Assembly (NCBI GenBank): GCA_003222835.1
Contig: QHXE01000233.1
Span: 1-19,823 of the forward strand
Direction: 5' to 3'
Origin: Acidobacteriota bacterium
Lineage (GTDB): Bacteria; Acidobacteriota; Blastocatellia; Pyrinomonadales; Pyrinomonadaceae
DNA: 19,823 nt
The position numbers and the translations under genes were made by a program. Below the pieces are notes generated by a model, which ran no database searches, was not told the origin of the DNA, and saw only the letters and a list, made by a program, of their open reading frames with translations. Positions within the stretch are counted from its first letter, which is position 1, and each line of letters starts with the position of its first letter. This document shows, piece after piece, positions 6,257-14,900 of the stretch.

Positions 6257-9200
6257 TTATGAGGATGCTAGACCGTCCGCTGACTTGTTCTCCTGCACGC
6301 GGTTTATACAGCTTCTCAATTTTTCTGCCAGCGCTCCGACGTGTGGTTCCTTAATGATGTCGATGTGGTTGCCGGGAATTTCATAAGTTTCGATCTCGCC
6401 CCGTACCAGTTCTCGCCAGCCATCGTATGAGTCATAGTCGGCAGTGAGATCAGTCGCGAGAAAAAGGGTGATGTCGCCTGAGTATGTTTGCGGCGTGTAG
6501 TCTTTCACCGCCGTGAAATTGATCTCCTCGATGTTTTTCAAGACTGGAGGCAGGCGCCTGCCGAGGCGTTGGTAAATTTTGTAGGCCCGGCGATAAAGCT
6601 TATGTTTCGCTTTCTCTGGCGCGTAGGCCAGCTTGTTTAGGAGATAGCCAACTTTCTTGGTTGCATTGAGCTGGCGGAGATTGGTCAGGTGTGACTGGAA
6701 CTTCCGAGCTTGACGGCTGAGACGCTGACCCAGCGATGAGGAGCCGGGCAAGAGTTTGAAGTATCCGGCCGGATACGTGTCGAGAAGGGCCAGCAAGTCA
6801 ACCTTCTCTCCCTCGGCTGCGAGCTGGCAAGCCATCTCGAACGCGATCGTGCCACCCGACGATCGACCGCCGAGCAGGTAGGGTCCTTCGGGCTGCAACT
6901 CGCGCATCTCTTTTATGTAATGCGCCGCCATCTCTTTGACACTCGTGTGCGGCTCTGACCTTCCATCCAATCCTTTCGCTTGCAATCCATAGAAAGGTTG
7001 ATCGGGGCCGAGCAAGCGCCCGAGATCGCGATACTCGAGCACGTTACCGCCAGCCGCATGAACACAGAAGAAGGGATGGAGTTTGCCACCTTGAATCATC
7101 ACCAGTGATGACCACGCGGCTTGCCATCCTTCACCACGCAGCACTCGCGCAAGCTTTTTCACTGTAGGTGCTTGAAAGAGCGTAGCCAGCGGAAGATTCT
7201 TGCCGAATGACTTTTCGATTTGCGCGAAGAGTCGCACCGCGAGCAGCGAGTGACCACCGAGATCGAAAAAGTTGTCGTCAACGCCAACCGGGCGCAAATT
7301 CAAGACCTTCTCCCAAATCCTGGTGAGCTTCAACTCAAGCTCATCACTCGCGGCGACGAAGCCTTTCGCGGATTTCGGCCTGAAACCGTCCGTCGAAGGC
7401 AACGCGCGTCGATCGACTTTGCCCATCGGCGTCAGCGGCAACGTTTCGAGGATGACAAACAGCGAGGGCACCATATGGTGGGGGAGCTTCTGCTGTAAAA
7501 CATCGCGCACGTTATCGATGGTCAGTTCGCGGCCCTTGCGTGCAGTCAGATATGCCACCAGATGCTTGTCTCCCTCATCTTTGCGAGCGATTACGACTGC
7601 CTCGCGCACCGCAGGATGATCAGCCAAAGCCGCTTCAATCTCGCCCAGCTCGATGCGGAAGCCGCGAACCTTAACCTGATTATCGATACGCCCGATGAAC
7701 TCGATCTCGCCTGTCGCCCGATAGCGAACCAAGTCGCCCGTCTTGTAAAGACGGGCATCGGATTGGCTCGAAAAAGAATTGCGAACAAATCGTTCGGTGT
7801 TTAGTTCCGGCCGATCCAGATAACCGTGCGCGAGTCCGTCGCCGCCGATGTAAAGCTCGCCCGGCACACCTATGGGTGCAGGATTAAGATACCGATCGAG
7901 CACATACACGGAAGTGTTCGAGATCGGATAACCGATAGGAACAGAGCCGTTGACGCGCGTCAGATCGTCAACCCGAAAGCAGGTCGTAAAGGTCGTGTTC
8001 TCTGTCGGGCCATAACCGTTGATGAACCGGCAGCCCTTCAACTCTTCGCAAACCTTCCGCACGTGTGGCACGGACAAGACGTCGCCGCCTGCCAACAACT
8101 GCCGGAGACCGCGCAGATCTTCGAGATGGTTATCGACCATCAGATGAAATAGACCAGCGGTAAGCCAGAGCGTGGTGACATCGTGGCGTTTGAGCGCGTC
8201 GCCCAATTCTTTCAGCGAAGCCTTGCCGGCAGGCATCAACGCCAGACGCGCGCCGTTCAGCAGACTGCCCCAAATCTCAAAAGTCGAAGCGTCGAAGGAG
8301 ATCGGCGCGTACTGAAGAAAAACTTCATCGGCCGAGAAGCTGGCATAATTCGTGTTCTTGACCAACCGCACGACGTTGCGATGCATGATTGCGACGCCCT
8401 TCGGCCTGCCCGTCGAGCCGGACGTGTAAATCACATAAGCGAGATTGTCGGCGGTCGTCTTGAGCTCCGGATTTGATTGACTCTCAACCGCAAGTTGCTT
8501 CGATAGCTCGTCAACGCAAACCACTGCCACGGTATCGACAGTGAGATCGCCGAGCAGCTCCCGTTGGGTCAACAGCACTGACACACGCGCATCTTCGATC
8601 ATGAACTGAAGGCGCGGCTTCGGATAATCCGGATCGAGCGGCACATACGCGCCACCGGCTTTCAGAATTCCGAGTAGCGCCACGATCATTTCGGGTGAGC
8701 GATGCAAACAAATAGCGACGCGGGTGTCCGCCACAATTCCCCGTCTTCGGAGGTAATGCGCGAGCTGATTTGCCCGAGCATTCAGCTCGCGATAGGTCAA
8801 CGACCTGTTTCCGCAAATCAGCGCGATTGCGTCAGGGGTGCTTTCAACTTGCTGCTCGAATAACTCCTGGATGCATTTGGTCGAAGGATAGTCGGTCCTC
8901 GTATCGTTCCATTCAACCAACAACTGAAGGCGCTCGCGCTCAGTAAGCAGTGGCAGCTCCGAAAGCCTCTGGCCGGGATTTCGGACGACGCCTTCGAGCA
9001 AGTTCCGGAAATGGCCCATCATTCTCTCGACTGTCTCGCCTTCGAAAAGGTCGGCGTTCGATTCGAACAAACAAACCAGCTGTTCGTCGCGCTCGACGAT
9101 GTCCAGAGTGAGATCGAAATTCGCCATTACGTTTTCAACGCGGAACTGAGTAGCCACCAAGTCGTGAAGTTGCAGCGGCGGTATATCTTCGCTCTGGAGC

Positions 9201-10423
9201 ACGAACATCATCTGGACCAGGGGGTTATGAGCCAGGGTGCGTTCCGGCTGTAACTCCTTCACCAGGCGCTCGAAAGGCAAGTCCTGGTGGGCATACGCCC
9301 CGAGCGCGGACTCCTTCACGCGATTGAGCAGCTCAGTAAAAGCGGGATTACCGGAAAGACTTGCGCGCAATGCCAGCGTGTTTATGAACAACCCGATGAC
9401 ATTTTCAGTTTCCGGCGCGTTCCGTCCGGCTATGGGTGTGCCGACAACGATATCTTCCTCGCCGGTGTAACGATGCAGCAGGGTTTTGAACGCGGCCATC
9501 AGAGTCATGAAGAGCGTGACGCCCTGTTTCTGGCTGAGCTGTTTGAGACTTTGCGTGAGTTGCCGCGAGAGACAAATTGTATGGTGCGCGCCGCGGAAGG
9601 CTTTGAAAGCCTGCTCGTTCGGCCGCGGATGATCGGCGGGCAATTCCAGAATCGGCGGCAGCGTTTCGAATTGTTTTTTCCAATAGGCGAGTTGCGATTC
9701 GTACACCTCGCCGTCAAACCATTGACGTTGCCAGTGCGAGTAATCTGTGTATTGGATCGGCAACTCGGCCAGCGGGGACGGTTGGCCTTTTGAAAAAGCG
9801 TCGTATAGCGCCGACAGTTCCTGATTAAAAACGCCCATCGACCAACCATCGGTAACGATGTGGTGCATCGTGACCAGCAGCAAGTGCTCTTGCTCGCACA
9901 GACGGACCAGGATTGCCCTGATTAAGGGCCCTTGCGAGAGATCGAATGGTATTCGTACTTCGCGCTTGAGGATGCGTTGCGCTTCTGCTTCGCGATCTGC
10001 TTCCGCCAAGTGGCTCAGGTCCGTTAACGGCATTTCGCAAAATACATTCTTTGCGACCACCTGCGACGGCTCTCCATCCACGGTTCTAAACGTTGTCCGC
10101 AAAGCAGCGTGACGCGCGACGATGAAATCCAAAGCTTGCTTCAAAGCCCCAACATCGAGCGCGCCGGTCAGGCGAACTGCCGTCGGCGAGTGATAGAGAG
10201 CAGTCCCGGGCATCAGTTGACTCAAGACCCAGAGACCTTGCTGGTTATAAGAGAGCGGCGCTGATTCGCGCACCGGCTGACGTGGAATCGTCTGATTAGC
10301 CGCTTCGCTGCGGTGCTGCTTTTTCATCAGTCGCAATTCGAGCAGCGAGCGCTTGGCCGGCGAAAGCGCGGCCATCTGTTGCGCGAGACTTGAGTCATAC
10401 GACGAGGCGATCTTCATGCTCAT
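6257..10423 (-). CDS. Nonribosomal peptide synthetase, terminal module C-A-T-TE
   Basis: About 1388 residues. The ATG at 10421-10423 is used, but a TTG at 10429 and an ATG at 10417 are alternatives and none has a good ribosome-binding site. Residues 14-40 form a short helical head (LSPAKRSLLELRLMKK) typical of NRPS proteins that receive a chain from another subunit. The condensation domain (about 55-495) has an intact HHIVTDG at 187-193 and looks like the LCL type. The adenylation domain (about 515-1010) has YTSGSTGRPKG, YGPTEN, YKTGDLVRY, VKVRGFRIELGEIE and the A10 lysine (GKVDRRALP). Its pocket residues read by eye as DAFWLGGTFK, a valine-type signature. The carrier domain has FDLGGHSLLAV with the phosphopantetheine Ser at 1059. 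The thioesterase (about 1117-1378) has GRSSG with Ser1188, Asp1215 (LLDTYP) and His1353 (PGNH), so it can release the product. There is no epimerisation domain. Confidence 0.95.
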   Translation of the reverse strand: MSMKIASSYDSSLAQQMAALSPAKRSLLELRLMKKQHRSEAANQTIPRQPVRESAPLSYNQQGLWVLSQLMPGTALYHSPTAVRLTGALDVGALKQALDFIVARHAALRTTFRTVDGEPSQVVAKNVFCEMPLTDLSHLAEADREAEAQRILKREVRIPFDLSQGPLIRAILVRLCEQEHLLLVTMHHIVTDGWSMGVFNQELSALYDAFSKGQPSPLAELPIQYTDYSHWQRQWFDGEVYESQLAYWKKQFETLPPILELPADHPRPNEQAFKAFRGAHHTICLSRQLTQSLKQLSQKQGVTLFMTLMAAFKTLLHRYTGEEDIVVGTPIAGRNAPETENVIGLFINTLALRASLSGNPAFTELLNRVKESALGAYAHQDLPFERLVKELQPERTLAHNPLVQMMFVLQSEDIPPLQLHDLVATQFRVENVMANFDLTLDIVERDEQLVCLFESNADLFEGETVERMMGHFRNLLEGVVRNPGQRLSELPLLTERERLQLLVEWNDTRTDYPSTKCIQELFEQQVESTPDAIALICGNRSLTYRELNARANQLAHYLRRRGIVADTRVAICLHRSPEMIVALLGILKAGGAYVPLDPDYPKPRLQFMIEDARVSVLLTQRELLGDLTVDTVAVVCVDELSKQLAVESQSNPELKTTADNLAYVIYTSGSTGRPKGVAIMHRNVVRLVKNTNYASFSADEVFLQYAPISFDASTFEIWGSLLNGARLALMPAGKASLKELGDALKRHDVTTLWLTAGLFHLMVDNHLEDLRGLRQLLAGGDVLSVPHVRKVCEELKGCRFINGYGPTENTTFTTCFRVDDLTRVNGSVPIGYPISNTSVYVLDRYLNPAPIGVPGELYIGGDGLAHGYLDRPELNTERFVRNSFSSQSDARLYKTGDLVRYRATGEIEFIGRIDNQVKVRGFRIELGEIEAALADHPAVREAVVIARKDEGDKHLVAYLTARKGRELTIDNVRDVLQQKLPHHMVPSLFVILETLPLTPMGKVDRRALPSTDGFRPKSAKGFVAASDELELKLTRIWEKVLNLRPVGVDDNFFDLGGHSLLAVRLFAQIEKSFGKNLPLATLFQAPTVKKLARVLRGEGWQAAWSSLVMIQGGKLHPFFCVHAAGGNVLEYRDLGRLLGPDQPFYGLQAKGLDGRSEPHTSVKEMAAHYIKEMRELQPEGPYLLGGRSSGGTIAFEMACQLAAEGEKVDLLALLDTYPAGYFKLLPGSSSLGQRLSRQARKFQSHLTNLRQLNATKKVGYLLNKLAYAPEKAKHKLYRRAYKIYQRLGRRLPPVLKNIEEINFTAVKDYTPQTYSGDITLFLATDLTADYDSYDGWRELVRGEIETYEIPGNHIDIIKEPHVGALAEKLRSCINRVQENKSADGLASS

Positions 10424-10429
10424 TTGCAA

Positions 10430-10668
10430 TTCATATTTTACTGACTGGTCACCTAATAGAACTCAGGCTGAGCGAGCAACCGAGTCGGCGAGTTGAATTT
10501 GATGACTGAATTCGTGATGAAAATCCGGGCGACTGAGAGCCGAGTTCATTAAGCTTCATATACCGCTGAGCCATATTTCATCCTAACTAAACAGTGAATC
10601 GCTTGGAGGTTCCCCAAATATGCGGGAGACTGATTAGATGTAATCATGGTCAATGCATCTGGCGCGTG
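10430..10668. other. Gap between the terminal NRPS and the desaturase gene
   Basis: I find no gene, terminator-like hairpin or MbtH-sized reading frame in these 239 bases. The gap is long for an operon, so a separate promoter for the terminal NRPS is possible, but I cannot point to convincing -35/-10 boxes. Confidence 0.4.
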
Positions 10669-11685
10669 TTAATACTTTCCGGCGAGCAGGTAGCGGAAGA
10701 AACGATAGTAAAATCTCGGATAGGATTCCTCGAAATACTTGAAGGGCTCTTGAGCCATCAAGCGCGACTCGTGCTCGGGAAGCCGTTCCATGGCGACGTT
10801 AATATCGTGGTGATGGCCGACGTGATTGCAGTTGTTGTTAACGTACCATTGGGCCAACCTGCTTGCCCTGATGCTTCGCGTATTCAGTCTCGGGTTAGTA
10901 CTGAAAGTTTCACATCTCCAGTGTTCAGGCAGTTCGATCAACGCGTGGATTGGGGCCCAACCGATGATCATGGGGATTAACCAAAGCTGGATCAGGATGT
11001 CCGTACGAAAGGTCACGGAGACCATAAACGCCAGACATAACAACGCCGCCATGGCCAGATAATCGCGGCGAATTCTGCTTATCACCATCTGATTAGGCTT
11101 CGGATTGGTTTCCGAAAGTTTCTCTTCGACTTTGCCAGCAAACGCAAATCCGATCCATTTCAAGGTTCCTGCGAAATGATTGAGCATGGAAAGGTGCAGC
11201 AAGAAACCAGTTATGCGGATCGGTAATGACTTGGACTCCATCCTTTGGTAGTTGTAGCTGAAACTCTCCTTGGTTACATCCTTATGATGACGAAAGTGGT
11301 CAGTAAGGTAGCGCCAAAAGGAAATTCCCAGCGGCGTTGCGATTAACATGCCCAACGCTTGATCGCGGGAGGCGCGACCTGTCGCTGTTCGGTGCAGACA
11401 CTGATGGATCAACTCGGTCGCGTGAGCAAGAACGGCTCCGAGACAAACTTGCACGATAATTCTGAGCAGGCCATGTGTAACCAACACCGCGAAGCCTGCC
11501 AATCCCAACAAACTCGCCAAGACGATGAGCTTGGCTACGAAGATTAGCGGCACGACTTTCCTTAAAAAAGTTCGCTCTGAGGTAACATTATTGGCCGTCC
11601 AGGATCCGAATGAGTTGGCTCGCAATACGGGGTATGCTTCCATTAGACCGTCGGTGGTAATCGAGTCCGGCTGTAGGTTGGTCAT
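10669..11685 (-). CDS. Membrane fatty-acid-desaturase-like diiron enzyme
   Basis: 338 residues from the ATG at 11683-11685, with no strong ribosome-binding site seen. Three histidine boxes of the membrane desaturase/hydroxylase superfamily are present: HQCLH (94-98), HFRHH (130-134) and HVGHH (288-292). A further His pair, HALIELPEH (247-255), lies before box three. Hydrophobic stretches at about 45-92, 110-125, 155-180, 208-227 and 229-250 give the expected multi-pass topology. The iron ligands are all there, so it should be an active O2-dependent desaturase or hydroxylase. It lies between two NRPS genes on the same strand, which suggests tailoring of the peptide or of its starter acid. A free fatty-acyl-lipid substrate is the alternative. 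Desaturation versus hydroxylation cannot be told from sequence. Confidence 0.85.
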   Translation of the reverse strand: MTNLQPDSITTDGLMEAYPVLRANSFGSWTANNVTSERTFLRKVVPLIFVAKLIVLASLLGLAGFAVLVTHGLLRIIVQVCLGAVLAHATELIHQCLHRTATGRASRDQALGMLIATPLGISFWRYLTDHFRHHKDVTKESFSYNYQRMESKSLPIRITGFLLHLSMLNHFAGTLKWIGFAFAGKVEEKLSETNPKPNQMVISRIRRDYLAMAALLCLAFMVSVTFRTDILIQLWLIPMIIGWAPIHALIELPEHWRCETFSTNPRLNTRSIRASRLAQWYVNNNCNHVGHHHDINVAMERLPEHESRLMAQEPFKYFEESYPRFYYRFFRYLLAGKY

Positions 11686-11725
11686 AGCTGATGTCTACCC
11701 GGCATCGGCTGGTACAGGGCAGCTT

Positions 11726-11731
11726 TGTCAA
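11726..11731 (-). promoter_or_regulatory. Possible -35 box (TTGACA) for the desaturase gene
   Basis: A perfect TTGACA on the minus strand lies 41 bases upstream of the desaturase ATG and directly next to the tandem repeat at 11733-11792. No convincing -10 hexamer stands 16-18 bases further on (CCGATG there), so this is weak. Confidence 0.25.
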
Positions 11732-11732
11732 T

Positions 11733-11792
11733 AACTACGGGTAGAAGCAGACTTCAACCCAGAACTACGGGTAAAAGCAGACTTCAACCCAG
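11733..11792. repeat. Two tandem copies of a 30-base direct repeat upstream of the desaturase
   Basis: Unit one is 11733-11762 and unit two is 11763-11792. They abut with no spacer and differ at a single base (G at 11744, A at 11774). Each begins AACTACGGGTA and ends CTTCAACCCAG. The array lies 48-107 bases upstream of the desaturase start, next to a TTGACA. It could be a regulator-binding array or a recent slippage duplication. Confidence 0.85.
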
Positions 11793-11952
11793 CAAACGGT
11801 CCCCATGACCATTGCGCCGTCTCTTGGGTTTCATCGAGATAAAAGTCCCAACGAGGAAATGATTCCAGGAAAAGATGCTTATTGACGCGTTTTGTAGATT
11901 TAATCCGGGGATCCTAAGAAAGAAGAAGGTCTATCTCGTCGGCTAAAGACGA

Positions 11953-14900
11953 TCAAGCTGCGGCTTCGTCGATCCACAATTCGCGATCAAGGCACGCCTG
12001 AGCTTCTTCTTCAGACAAATTCGCTAATTCGTCGATTAGTCTTGCCAGCTCACTCTGTGACTGCTTTTGCGCTACGCGAGGACAAAGCATTTCAGCGAGG
12101 CCGGAGATCGTGGGCGCCTGAAACACATCAACCATGCCCAGCTCGACGTCCAGAACGCTTCTTACCTTCGATACAACTCTCGCGGCCAGCAACGAATGCC
12201 CGCCCAAATCAAAAAAGTTTTCGTCTATGCCGATCTGATCGATCTTCAAAACGTCCCGCCATGCATCAGCCAGCAGTGTTTCAAGTGGCGTTCGTGGCGG
12301 AACAAAACTTTCGTCTGCTTCCGGACGAGTGGGATGCGGCTCGGGTAGCGCCCGCCGATCGGTCTTTCCATTGGGCATCAATGGCAACACATCGATCACT
12401 TCAAACGCCGCCGGCACCATGTAGGAAGGTAGCTTACTTTTCAAAAAGTTACGCAACTCGCTGGTTATTGCCCGCGACCCTGGTACCCAGACGACATAAG
12501 CCACCAGACGCTTGTCGTCATCTTCGCGCAGCACAACGACGCAATCATCAACATCGTCGTGACTTCTGAGGGCCTGTTCAATCTCTTCCAACTCAACGCG
12601 GAATCCGCGAATCTTGATTTGATTGTCGACTCGTCCGAGAAACTCTATGTTTCCATCCGCTTGATAACGAACGACGTCGCCGGTCTGGTAGAGGCGCGCG
12701 CCCGGATCGTCGCTGAACGGATTGGCAATAAACTTCTCAGAGGTGAGATCGGGACGGTTGAGATAACCACGTGCTACGCCAGGCCCACCGATGTGCAGTT
12801 GACCCGGAATGCCCATCGGAACAGGCCGCAGCCCGGGATCGAGCACATAAAGCTTCGTATTTGCCATTGGCCGGCCGATGGGAATAACACGCGGTGTAAT
12901 GCCCGGTGCGTGCGCGCCAAGATCGCAAGCCGTGACGGCAATCGTGGTTTCGGTTGGGCCATAGGTGTTCAGCAGTCTTACATGGTCACCAACAATCTTC
13001 TTCCAGGCGCCGACGCGATCAGATGCTGCCTTCTCGCCGCCAATGATTACCAGGCGAACGCTTTGCGGCAGCGTGAGATTCTGTCCGCTCAAGGCATCCG
13101 TCAATTCATGCCAGTAAGCAGTCGGCAAATCGAGGATTGAAAGGTTCCATTCCTCGCAAAGCCGCAGAAAGTCCTTTGCCGAGCTGATCATTTCATCAGT
13201 GCGCAAGACGATGGTTCCACCACAGGTCAAAGCCAGATAGATTTCTTCCGCGCTGAGATCGAACGAAAGCGACCCAAATTGCAGGATGCGATCCCCAACC
13301 TCGATTTCGTATGCCGACTTGGCAGCCATTATGAAGTTCACCAGCGAGCGGTGTTCGAGCATCACACCCTTCGGATTTCCGGTCGAACCTGACGTATAGA
13401 TCACAAGAGCGACATTAGAGGACGTCATTGGGACTGTCAGATTCTCTGCGCTTTCTCTGGCGATCATTTCCCAATCTTCATCTATGCAAATCATCGTGGC
13501 GTCGCCAGGAATATCTTTCGCAAGGTGTTTTTGGGTGATCACGACGGACAACGCTGCGTCCTCGACCATGAATGCAATTAGATTTTGCGGGTAATTGGGA
13601 TCGAGTGGAACGTAGGCGCCGCCGGCTTTGAGCACGCTCAGAATGCTAACCAGCATTTCGAAAGATCGTTCGACACTGACGCCGACCAGCACCTCCGGGC
13701 CGACACCTTGCTTTCGCAGGTAATTAGCAAGCCGGTTCGCGCGAGAATTCAACTCGCGATATGTCAATTGCTCGTTATGAAACTCAGCGGCGACTGCGTC
13801 GGGCGTCCTGGCGACCTGGGCTTCAAACAGGTCATGTATACACGAGGCTTCAGGAAACTCGGTGCGCTTATCGTTCCATTCAACCAAGAGCTGATGACGC
13901 TCAGCGTCACTGAGCAGCGGCAGATCGCCGAGACGTTGCGCGGGATCGGCAGCCACGGACGCAAGCAAGTTCTGGAAATGTCCAAGCATCCGCTCCACAG
14001 TCGCCGGAGCAAACAAGTCCGTGGCGTACTCGAAAGAAAGGCAAAGCCGGTCGCTCTCGTCTTCGACTTCCAGACTGAGATCGAACTTTGACGTTGCGGT
14101 ATTAAGTTTAACCGGACTCACCGTCAAACCCTCGACCGCGAGATCCGGCGCAGGCGTGTTTTGCAGCGCGAACATTACCTGGAATAGCGGCGAGCGATTG
14201 ATGTTACGCTCGGGATTTAACTCTTCAACTAACTTTTCAAACGGAACATCCTGATTCGAGAAAGCGCCGAGCACGGTCTCGCGGACTCTGCCAAGAAATT
14301 CACGGAAAGTTGGATTGCCGACCATGTCTCCGCGGAAAACCAACGTGTTCACAAAAGCGCCAATTAGATCTTCCGTCTCGAGCATGGTGCGGCCCGCGAC
14401 GGGCGATCCAATGACGATGTCTTCCTGTCCGCTATAGCGAAACAGCAGCGTTTGAAACGCGGCCAACAATGTGATGAACAATGTGCCGCCTTCGCTTTGA
14501 CTCAACTCTTTGAGCGAGTTGGTCAAGGCTCTCGGCACGGTGGCTGATATTCGCGCGCCACTCATGTTTCCCGTCTCAGGCCGCGGAAAATCCGTCGGCA
14601 GATCCAGAGTTGCCGGCGCATTGGCCAGCTTCTGTTTCCAATAATCAAGTTGCTGCTCGAGCGTCTCGCCTTGCAACCGGCGCCGCTGCCACAAAGCAAA
14701 GTCCGCATACTGAATCGGCAATTGCGGAATGGCGGCGTTGTCATCGTCGCCTTGATAGAGGGCTGCTATTTCGCGGAGCAGCAATCCAATCGACCATCCG
14801 TCGCAGATAATATGGTGGATTGTGATAAGCAGCACGTGCTCGGTTGTGCTCAGCTTCAGCAGTTTGGTTCGCAGCAGCGGGCCGTGATTCAGATCGAAGG

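Noticed and set aside
7220..9793. Plus-strand ORFs of 80-168 codons opposite the NRPS genes, also at 12042-14254 and 15564-15993.
   Set aside because: They lie antisense to conserved C, A and T domain motifs, have no recognisable protein content and no ribosome-binding sites. They are shadows of high-GC coding DNA.
10430..10668. Possible MbtH-like gene next to the NRPS genes.
   Set aside because: No reading frame with the MbtH signature is found in this gap or in 11686-11952.
11770..11830. Minus-strand ORF of 16 codons (starting MKPKRRRNG) between the two-module NRPS and the desaturase.
   Set aside because: It is very short, has no ribosome-binding site, and its end runs into the tandem repeat. 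It is probably chance.
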